Of a stretch of 20,512 bases of DNA, positions 11,869-17,564 are shown piece by piece. The translations under genes were made by a program, and so were the position numbers. Source of the stretch: a virus; IMG/VR virus record IMGVR_UViG_3300009176_000089, positions 1 through 20,512 of that record. One strand, 5' to 3'. Within the stretch, counting starts at the first letter, position 1, and every line of letters begins with the position of its first letter. The notes under the pieces were generated by a model. That model made no database searches. It saw nothing but the letters and a program-made list of their open reading frames with translations, and was not told the DNA's origin.

Positions 11869-12653
11869 CGGTGGGCTCGCTGTTCGCGGGGATCGGCGGG
11901 TTCGATCTGGGCTTCGAGCGCGCGGGCTTTGAGATCACGTGGCAGGTGGAAATTGACCCGTTTTGTCGCGCGGTGCTGGCGCAGCACTGGCCCGACGTGA
12001 GGCGGTACGAAGATGTCCGAACGGTTGGAGCCGAGCTCGGCTACGTCGATGTGCTCTGCGGTGGCTTCCCCTGCCAGGACATCAGCGTCGCGGGACGCGG
12101 CGACGGCATCGACGGTGCCCGCAGCGGCCTCTGGTCCGAGTATGCCCGACTCATTCGCGAACTACGACCACGCTACGTCGTCGTGGAGAACGTCGCAGCC
12201 CTGCTTACTCGCGGACTGGGACGAGTCCTTGGCGACCTGGCCGCGTGCGGGTATGACGCGGAATGGGACTGCCTACCAGCAAGTGCCTTCGGCGCCCCTC
12301 ACCGGCGGGATCGACTCTGGCTCGTTGCCTACCCCCAGCGCGACGAGCTACGGGACCAACCAGGGCGGCGCGGCGGGCCGCGTGGGGTCAGTGCGTCCGT
12401 CCCTCGACACAATGGCGCGGCAGAACATGTGGCCGACGCCGACGATAGACGGGAATTACAACCGCAAGGGCGCATCTTCGACGAGCGGAGACGGTTTGGC
12501 GACGGCGGCTGGTGGCGCATTGAACCCCATGTGGGTCGAGTGGCTCATGGGATACCCGCTCGGGTGGACCGTCTGCGCGGGTTGGGAAACGCGATCGTCC
12601 CGCAGATCGCGGAATGGATCGCCCGGCAGATCCTCCACGCGGAAGGCGACTGA
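11865..12653 (+). CDS. C5-cytosine DNA methyltransferase (Dcm-type)
   Basis: 262 aa. Conserved motifs are in order: motif I SLFAGIGGFDLGFERAG (5-21), motif IV GGFPCQDIS with catalytic C70, motif VI VVENV (E108), motif VIII APHRRDRLWLVA (144-155), and motif X LRGLGNAIVPQIAEWI (237-252). The stretch between motifs VIII and X, where target recognition lies, is short (about 80 residues). The enzyme methylates carbon 5 of cytosine using S-adenosylmethionine. No paired restriction enzyme is recognised beside it, so protection from host restriction is likely. From about 12142 the same DNA is open in another + frame that also reads like a real protein (see next entry). ATGA overlap with the gene before. 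Confidence 0.92.
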   Translation: MTVGSLFAGIGGFDLGFERAGFEITWQVEIDPFCRAVLAQHWPDVRRYEDVRTVGAELGYVDVLCGGFPCQDISVAGRGDGIDGARSGLWSEYARLIRELRPRYVVVENVAALLTRGLGRVLGDLAACGYDAEWDCLPASAFGAPHRRDRLWLVAYPQRDELRDQPGRRGGPRGVSASVPRHNGAAEHVADADDRRELQPQGRIFDERRRFGDGGWWRIEPHVGRVAHGIPARVDRLRGLGNAIVPQIAEWIARQILHAEGD

Positions 12654-12660
12654 GCCATGA
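12142..12660 (+). CDS. Overlapping +1-frame protein inside the cytosine methylase gene
   Basis: An open frame shifted by one base lies inside the methylase gene. From ATG 12142 it gives 172 aa; an ATG at 12013 gives 215 aa. Its content is protein-like rather than shadow-like: SFANYDHATSSWRTSQPCLL, TWPRAGMTRNGTAYQ, LPTPSATSYGTNQGG, NMWPTPTIDGN, and LNPMWVEWLMGYPLGWT. I recall this WPTP/LNPxWVEWLMGxPxGWT pattern from phage cytosine-methylase loci (memory, not searched). Its stop overlaps the next gene's ATG as ATGA, exactly the coupling used elsewhere here, whereas the methylase stop does not. Possible roles are a methylase partner or target-recognition subunit. The start is uncertain. Confidence 0.55.
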   Translation: MPDSFANYDHATSSWRTSQPCLLADWDESLATWPRAGMTRNGTAYQQVPSAPLTGGIDSGSLPTPSATSYGTNQGGAAGRVGSVRPSLDTMARQNMWPTPTIDGNYNRKGASSTSGDGLATAAGGALNPMWVEWLMGYPLGWTVCAGWETRSSRRSRNGSPGRSSTRKATEP

Positions 12661-12977
12661 GCCTCAAGCGGTGGAATGCCAAGCGCGACACGACGGAACC
12701 GGCGATCTGTCTCGCGCTGAAACAAGTCGGCGCCGACTATCTCCAGCTTGACACGTTTGACTTACTGGTATGGTTCCGGGGCCAGCTCTACATGCTGGAC
12801 GCGAAGACGCCGCGCGGGAAGGGGCCCAAAGGGGCCCGAGGCCGTACGACGTTGACCCAGGACGCGTTGTTGAAACGGGGGTGGCCCCTGCACATGGTGG
12901 TGGACGCTCAAGGCGCCTTACAGGCGATTGGCGCTGTGCGAGAAGAGACGGACAACCCTCCCCCTCGCAGCGCATAG
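12657..12977 (+). CDS. VRR-NUC/PD-(D/E)XK-like small nuclease
   Basis: 106 aa. The arrangement RDTTEPAICLALKQVGADYL then FDLLVWFRGQLYMLDAKTPR matches the PD-(D/E)XK nuclease core used by phage resolvase-like enzymes: E14, D35, and D48-A-K50 as the D/E-x-K pair, followed by a Gly/Lys loop and a QDALLKRG helix. The metal ligand in the ExK position is Asp rather than Glu. Such proteins cut branched DNA or act as structure-specific nucleases. It lies between the methylases and HNH gene, so it could process replication intermediates; a restriction-like role with the methylase is less likely given its size. Confidence 0.65.
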   Translation: MSLKRWNAKRDTTEPAICLALKQVGADYLQLDTFDLLVWFRGQLYMLDAKTPRGKGPKGARGRTTLTQDALLKRGWPLHMVVDAQGALQAIGAVREETDNPPPRSA

Positions 12978-12989
12978 TGGAGAAGGCAG

Positions 12990-13208
12990 ATGCCTAAGTC
13001 CCCCGATTTCAATCGACTCGCTGATGTCTGCTTGTCGCGTGTCTACGAAGTCCGCGCCAAAGGACTAATCGCTGAGCACGACGTCGTCGCCGAGCAGCTC
13101 CGGCAGGTGTGGAATGCGCGCGGCGCCGCGGACGTGGCAGAAGCCGAACGGCACGACGAACACCCGAGGCAGTTGGTGGCTCACGCGATCAGGGCCTTAG
13201 ATGCCTGA
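12990..13208 (+). CDS. Unknown 72-aa helical protein
   Basis: The ATG is preceded by GGAGAAGG. The sequence is mostly helical and charged (FNRLADVCLSRVYEVRAKGL, HDVVAEQLRQVWNARGAADV) with no cysteine pair or membrane helix. Its stop shares one base with the HNH gene ATG (TGATG), so the two are probably coupled. No family recognised. Confidence 0.55.
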   Translation: MPKSPDFNRLADVCLSRVYEVRAKGLIAEHDVVAEQLRQVWNARGAADVAEAERHDEHPRQLVAHAIRALDA

Positions 13209-13612
13209 TGCCGCATGCACCCTCACACCCCTGTGCGGAACCTGGTTGTGCAGCCTTACTCCCTGCAGGGACGGCCAGGTGTCAGGCCCACGCACCCAAG
13301 GCGACCCATGGGTGGAACCCCAAGGCGCCCCGTATCCGAGGCGGCACACTGCAACGCATGCGTGCAAGGTTGTTCAGTTCGTACCCGTTGTGTGTGCTGT
13401 GCTTACAGAAGCAGCCACAGGTGATCAGTATCGCCACCATTCGTGACCATGTGGTCCCGTTAGCCGAAGGGGGCCGAGATGACACCACCAATGAACAAGC
13501 GTTGTGCCAGTACTGTTCCGATACGAAGACTCGAGAAGAAGCGAGACGCGGACGCCTGAGGAGAACCGAGGAGCCGGGGGGACCGAAAATGTTAGAAAAA
13601 AACCGGCCCTGA
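13208..13612 (+). CDS. HNH endonuclease (packaging-associated type)
   Basis: 134 aa. An N-terminal Cys/His cluster (C9, C14, C25, H28) precedes the HNH domain: LFSSYPLCVLCLQKQ with C62/C65, then IRDHVVPLAEGGRDD with D80-H81, N95, and ALCQYCSDTKTREE with C100/C103 and K107. In HK97-like phages an HNH protein encoded near terminase stimulates DNA cutting during packaging; here the gene is about 1.4 kb before the small terminase gene, separated by a methylase. A free-standing homing-type nuclease is the alternative. The tail is basic. Confidence 0.88.
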   Translation: MPHAPSHPCAEPGCAALLPAGTARCQAHAPKATHGWNPKAPRIRGGTLQRMRARLFSSYPLCVLCLQKQPQVISIATIRDHVVPLAEGGRDDTTNEQALCQYCSDTKTREEARRGRLRRTEEPGGPKMLEKNRP

Positions 13613-13666
13613 AACCATTCGCTTCCCGGCGCGCAACATTCCGCAGATCTGAGAGTGTTCTATCTT

Positions 13667-14875
13667 ATGCCGAAGCCGAAGACACCCGTTAAACCGCGTC
13701 ATGATGCCCCAGGACCGACGATCGGGCACGTCCGCGACCTCACGCCAGACCCGGCGAACCGGCGGGCCCACAACCCGCGCAATCTGGGGATGCTGGTGGA
13801 TGCGCTGCACAAGGTGGGAGCGTCACGGTCCATTGTCGTAGACGAGGACGGGGTAATCCTGGCTGGTAACGGTGTGGTTGAGGCGGCGTCAGAAGCCGGG
13901 ATCACGAAGCTGCAGATCGTCGACGCGGACGGGGACACGCTCGTCGCGGTGCGCCGGCGAGGGCTGACGCCGAGCCAGAAGCGAGAGCTGGCAATCTACG
14001 ACAACCGGACGGCGGAGCTGGCGGAGTGGAACGTGGAACAGCTCGCCGCGGACTTGCAGAACGGGGAGGACCTGACGGCGTTCTTCCTGCCGGACGAACT
14101 CAAGACGCTGCTGGCCGGCGCGGAGGGCGTCAAGGCGGGATTGACTGATCCGGACGATGTGCCGGAAGAACGGCCCACGGGCATCGTTCCGGGCGATGTG
14201 TTCGACTTGGGGTCACACCGGCTGTTATGCGGCGATGCGACCGGCGGCTCGTCCTGCGCCGTTGAGTGGGCGGCGGCGGCGTCCGTGCTCTGGGCGGATC
14301 CGCCCTATTCGAAAGACTACACATCGCGGGGCGATAAGGGGTCATGCGAACGGAGCGGACGCTTTGTAGACGTGCTCGCCTCGCTCGCAGAGTTCGGAGA
14401 TCTAGCGGGATCGTACTACGTGAAGCTACCGTGGTATGACACCGTCGCCGCGGTGCCGTTACTGCGCCCGTCGAATTTTCTCGTCTGGGCAAAGGTTGGA
14501 TTCGGTATGGGCGGCGGCGATTTTCGTACGCAGCACGAGATTATGCTTTACCGACGCAACCGCGGTATCTGTGCGGCCGCCGCGGACGTGGGCGACGTGT
14601 GGTCGTTTCCTGTGCCGTTCCGCGGGCGCATGCTGCACGTTGCCGAGACGCCCGTAGCGATTATCACGCAAGCTCTCCGATTTAGCAGCGTCGCCAGATC
14701 ATCAGTGTTCGATCCGTTCTGTGGCTCGGGCTCGAGCCTAATGGCCGCAGAGCAATTGGACCGCGTCTGTCACGCTATTGAAATCGAGCCGCGCTATTGC
14801 CAGGTCATCATCGATCGCTGGGAAGCCTTCACCGGCCAGCAGGCCGTCAAAGTCGGGGAGGCGATCCGTGCGTAG
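13667..14875 (+). CDS. ParB-like domain fused to N6-adenine/N4-cytosine DNA methylase
   Basis: 402 aa from ATG 13667; a GTG four codons upstream is open but no clear ribosome site decides. Residues 22-120 form a ParB/sulfiredoxin-like domain (HNPRNLGMLVDALHKVGASR, SIVVDEDGVILAGNGVVEAA, LTPSQKRELAIYDNRTAELA). Residues 170-390 are the methylase: GDVFDLGSHRLLCGDA, WADPPYSKDY with DPPY at 211-214, and VFDPFCGSGSSLMAAEQ carrying the cofactor-binding FxGxG, then IEIEPRYCQVIIDRW. Order DPPY before FxGxG is the beta-class permutation. It is the third methylase in the window and lies directly before the packaging genes. The ParB-like part may give DNA binding or regulate activity. Confidence 0.9.
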   Translation: MPKPKTPVKPRHDAPGPTIGHVRDLTPDPANRRAHNPRNLGMLVDALHKVGASRSIVVDEDGVILAGNGVVEAASEAGITKLQIVDADGDTLVAVRRRGLTPSQKRELAIYDNRTAELAEWNVEQLAADLQNGEDLTAFFLPDELKTLLAGAEGVKAGLTDPDDVPEERPTGIVPGDVFDLGSHRLLCGDATGGSSCAVEWAAAASVLWADPPYSKDYTSRGDKGSCERSGRFVDVLASLAEFGDLAGSYYVKLPWYDTVAAVPLLRPSNFLVWAKVGFGMGGGDFRTQHEIMLYRRNRGICAAAADVGDVWSFPVPFRGRMLHVAETPVAIITQALRFSSVARSSVFDPFCGSGSSLMAAEQLDRVCHAIEIEPRYCQVIIDRWEAFTGQQAVKVGEAIRA

Positions 14876-14966
14876 TCACTGGACGCACGGCTATTACCAC
14901 GACTGCGCGCACCGCTGGCGCTGGTCGGCGCGGCTCTGTCAACGGTGGAAACGGTGGTGGCGATGA
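14868..14966 (+). CDS. Trp/Arg/His-rich 32-aa micro-protein between methylase and terminase
   Basis: The GTG lies 8 bases inside the methylase gene end, and the TGA overlaps the small terminase ATG as ATGA. The product has 6 Trp in 32 residues plus many Arg and His (RSHWTHGYYHDCAHRW, KRWWR). It may be a real basic micro-protein or, more simply, a coupling leader that brings ribosomes to the small terminase start. Sequence alone cannot separate these. Confidence 0.35.
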   Translation: MRSHWTHGYYHDCAHRWRWSARLCQRWKRWWR

Positions 14967-15424
14967 AGGGCCGCAAGCCAGAACCCTCGGCGCTGAAACT
15001 CCTCCGCGGGTTGCCCGGGAAGCGGAAGCTGAGCGCCGACGAACCGCAGCCGGCGCCGCTCGTCGACCTCACCCCGCCGGCGTGGCTGGACCCGGAAGCG
15101 CAAGCCGAATGGCTGCGCCTCGCGCCCATGCTCGAGCGCCTCGGCGTCTTGACGGAGACGGACACCGGCGCCCTCACCGCCTACTGTGACGCCTGGGCGA
15201 CGTGGAAAGCCGCGACGCAGCAGATCCGGAAGTTTGGCATGGTGATCAAGGGCAAGGCGGATCTGCCGATCGTCTCGCCCTACGTGAAGATTGCGCATAA
15301 CGCCCTGCTCCAGATGCGGGCGCTCCTGACCGAGTTCGGGATGACGCCGAGCTCGCGGGCGCGGGTGCATGTGCCGACGAAGACGGAGAAGCCCGCCGTC
15401 TCCAAGTGGGTCGGGCTCAAGTGA
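14963..15424 (+). CDS. terS: Terminase small subunit (P27-like family)
   Basis: 153 aa starting MKGRKPEPSALKLLRGLPGK, the typical opening of P27-family phage small terminases, followed by PPAWLDPEAQAEWLRLAPML, then a helical GVLTETDTGALTAYCDAWATW segment and QIRKFGMVIKGKADLPIVSP. Small terminase recognises the packaging site in phage DNA and hands it to the large subunit. I chose the ATG at 14963 over an upstream GTG because it matches the family start and overlaps the preceding stop. Its own stop shares GTGA with the ATPase-half gene. Confidence 0.92.
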   Translation: MKGRKPEPSALKLLRGLPGKRKLSADEPQPAPLVDLTPPAWLDPEAQAEWLRLAPMLERLGVLTETDTGALTAYCDAWATWKAATQQIRKFGMVIKGKADLPIVSPYVKIAHNALLQMRALLTEFGMTPSSRARVHVPTKTEKPAVSKWVGLK

Positions 15425-16311
15425 CGCAAGCCGAGCGCGCGATTCGCGTGATTGGCAACCTGACCCACACCAAGGGGCCGTTCGCGCTTGAGCCGTTCAA
15501 TCTCCGCCCGTGGCAACTGCGCATCCTGCGGCAACTGTTCACCACGGGGAAGGACGGCCGGCGGGTGTATCGCCAATGCCTCCTGATGCTGCCCCGGAAG
15601 AACGGGAAGTCCGAACTCTGCGCGGCACTGGCGATTTACTTCCTGATGTTCGACGGGGAGATCGGAGGTGAGGTCTACTCAGCGGCGGCCGACAAGGACC
15701 AGGCGGCGCTGGTATTCAACGTCGCGGCGCAAATGATCCGCAACGACCCGGAGCTCGAGGCGCAAGTCGAGATCATTGATTCGCAGAAGCGCATCGTCCA
15801 CCGCGCCAGCAACAGCATTTACCGGGCGATTTCCGCGGAGGCGTACTCGAAACACGGGTTCAACGCGTCGGTGGTGATTTACGACGAGCTCCACGCGGCG
15901 CCGAGCCGGGACTTGTGGGACGTGCTGTCGACGAGCCAGGGCGCGCGGGCGCAGCCGCTGATGATGGCGATTACCACGGCCGGCTTCGATCGCCACTCGA
16001 TTCTCTGGGAACTCTACGCCCATGCGACGAAGGTGGCGGAGAACCCGTCCCTCGATCCGTCGTTTCTGCCGATTCTCTACGAGGCGCCGATCGGCGCGGA
16101 CTGGACGGACGAGCGGGTGTGGAAGAAGGCGAACCCGGCGCTCGGGGACTTCCGAAGCCTTGAGGAAATGCGGATCGCGTGCGCGCGGGCCCAGGAGATT
16201 CCCGCCCAGGAGAATACGTTCCGGCGGCTGTATCTCAACCAGTGGACGGAGCAGGCCTCGCGTTGGTTGGCGTTGGCGGCGTGGGATGCGTGCTGTGTGG
16301 TGACAGCATGA
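15421..16311 (+). CDS. terL: Terminase large subunit, ATPase half (split gene, part 1)
   Basis: 296 aa from a GTG overlapping the terS stop. This is the packaging motor ATPase of the Terminase_1 type: an adenine-binding region (FNLRPWQLRILRQLF), Walker A-like MLPRKNGKSE (K63), SAAADKDQAA, Walker B VVIYDELHAA with D155 and catalytic E156, and the coupling motif ITTAG (184-188). The protein ends shortly after LNQWTEQASRWLALAAWDAC, the point where related large terminases normally continue directly into the nuclease domain. Here it stops, and the nuclease half begins 365 bases later in a separate gene. Its stop shares ATGA with an inserted zinc-finger gene. Confidence 0.93.
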   Translation: MTQAERAIRVIGNLTHTKGPFALEPFNLRPWQLRILRQLFTTGKDGRRVYRQCLLMLPRKNGKSELCAALAIYFLMFDGEIGGEVYSAAADKDQAALVFNVAAQMIRNDPELEAQVEIIDSQKRIVHRASNSIYRAISAEAYSKHGFNASVVIYDELHAAPSRDLWDVLSTSQGARAQPLMMAITTAGFDRHSILWELYAHATKVAENPSLDPSFLPILYEAPIGADWTDERVWKKANPALGDFRSLEEMRIACARAQEIPAQENTFRRLYLNQWTEQASRWLALAAWDACCVVTA

Positions 16312-16679
16312 ACGTCATGTGCAAGTGCGGGGCGCGCCCTCGGCGGTGTTGGCGCTATTGCCCGATGTGCCGGCGGCGCGTGAACGTCGTGAGAACGTGC
16401 CGTCTGTGCGGACAGCCAGCGGCGTCCTCGACGGGATCGCTCTGCGCGAAACATCGGGCGGTGCCGCGTCCACGCGGGATCTGTCAAGCCTGCGGCAAAC
16501 CAGCCCTGAACACCAAATCCACGTGGTGCGAGTACCACGAGCCCGACGCGAACCGGCATCAACGCGAACCATATGGTCCGAAAGGCCCAAGGACCGACGA
16601 ACGATCACTGGCGGAGGCGGAGCTTCAAGCCGCGGCGCTTTCAGCCTTGACGGACGAGGAACTGCGAGAGTTGCTATGA
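16308..16679 (+). CDS. Multi zinc-finger protein inserted between the two terminase halves
   Basis: 123 aa that exactly fill the space between the terminase ATPase and nuclease genes, with ATGA overlaps at both ends. Three Cys/His modules are visible: a Cys-rich first unit (C5, C7, C18, C21), then two units with identical spacing C-x2-C-x11-C-x2-H (C31/C34/C46/H49 and C59/C62/C74/H77). A basic linker (NRHQREPYGPKGPR) and an acidic helical tail (residues 98-123) follow. I see no HNH, GIY-YIG or LAGLIDADG catalytic motif, so it is not an obvious homing nuclease. It could bridge the split terminase halves, bind packaging-site DNA, or be a passenger that broke the gene without loss of function. 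Confidence 0.8.
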   Translation: MNVMCKCGARPRRCWRYCPMCRRRVNVVRTCRLCGQPAASSTGSLCAKHRAVPRPRGICQACGKPALNTKSTWCEYHEPDANRHQREPYGPKGPRTDERSLAEAELQAAALSALTDEELRELL

Positions 16680-17338
16680 CGCGCGCAGAATACCGCGCCG
16701 CGCTGAAAGGCCGCCGCTGTTACCTCGGCCTCGACTTATCGAGCACGAAGGACTTGACGGCGCTCGTCGGCGTCTTCCCCGACGACGACGGCTTCGACGT
16801 CCTGGCGCAGTTCTTCGTGCCCAAAGACAGCATTCAGGAGCGCGCGAAACGCGACCGCGTGCCCTACGACCAGTGGGAACGCGACGGCTTTCTCATCGCC
16901 ACCCCCGGGAACGTCGTCGACTACGACTACATTCGCCAGACGCTGAAGGATTGGGCGGCCGAGTTCGCGGTGCGGGAGGTCGCCTTTGATCCCTGGAATG
17001 CCACCGACCTGGTAACGAAGCTTCAGGAGCAGGACGGGTTTACCTGCGTCCCCATGCGGCAGGGGTTTGTCTCGCTCTCCGCGCCGACGAAGGCGCTCGA
17101 GAAGGCGGTGCTCGGCCGCACGCTGCGCCATGACGGGCACCCGGTGCTCCGCTGGAATGTCTCGAATGTGTCGGTGGAGACGGACGCGACGGGGAACCTG
17201 AAGCCGTCGAAGAAGGTGTCCACGGAGCGCATCGACGGCGTCGTCGCGCTGATCATGGCGATCGATCGCATGGAACGGAACAACTCGACGACGACGCCGA
17301 CGTACACCATGCTCGTGTTAGGAGGCGGTAGCCGGTGA
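16676..17338 (+). CDS. Terminase large subunit, nuclease half (split gene, part 2)
   Basis: 220 aa. The open frame extends upstream, but the ATG at 16676 overlaps the zinc-finger gene stop and immediately precedes family-like sequence (YRAALKGRRCYLGLDLSST). The RNase H-like nuclease of large terminases is visible with acidic residues D20 (GLDLSSTKDL), D105 (EVAFDPWNATDLV) and D187 (STERIDGVVALIMAIDR); the FVSLSAPTKALEKAVL segment is also typical. This domain cuts concatemeric DNA during packaging and must work with the ATPase encoded upstream. Both halves keep their key residues, so a functional two-piece terminase is likely. The stop shares GTGA with the next gene. Confidence 0.9.
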   Translation: MTRAEYRAALKGRRCYLGLDLSSTKDLTALVGVFPDDDGFDVLAQFFVPKDSIQERAKRDRVPYDQWERDGFLIATPGNVVDYDYIRQTLKDWAAEFAVREVAFDPWNATDLVTKLQEQDGFTCVPMRQGFVSLSAPTKALEKAVLGRTLRHDGHPVLRWNVSNVSVETDATGNLKPSKKVSTERIDGVVALIMAIDRMERNNSTTTPTYTMLVLGGGSR

Positions 17339-17523
17339 AGCGCCCCCCTGGTCGCCCGCCTCTTGATGAGAAGGATCCGTCCGTGCAGATCACGGTGCGA
17401 CTGCCGTCGAAGCGGTACGACGAGCTCTGCGCGCTCGCGAAGCGCCAGGACATGAGTCTCCCGCAAGCCGTGCGGCTGCTGCTGTACGGCAACGTCTTCA
17501 TCCACCGCGAGAAAAAACCTTAA
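17335..17523 (+). CDS. CopG-type ribbon-helix-helix protein, 62 aa
   Basis: The GTG start overlaps the terminase nuclease stop. After a Pro/Arg-rich start (KRPPGRPPLDEKD), the part VQITVRLPSKRYDELCALAK and SLPQAVRLLLYGNV shows strand, helix, helix in CopG/Arc order. Such proteins bind DNA as dimers of strands. Location between terminase and capsid genes suggests a regulator of the head operon or a DNA-binding packaging accessory; no operator is evident nearby. Confidence 0.7.
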   Translation: MKRPPGRPPLDEKDPSVQITVRLPSKRYDELCALAKRQDMSLPQAVRLLLYGNVFIHREKKP

Positions 17524-17564
17524 AAATAGGCGTCTGCCCTAACTACCCGCACACTCAAGCGGTA

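Noticed and set aside
16308-16679. Group I intron or intein in the large terminase
   Set aside because: Both terminase halves have their own stop and start, the zinc-finger frame fills all the space so there is no ribozyme, and intein splice motifs are not seen.
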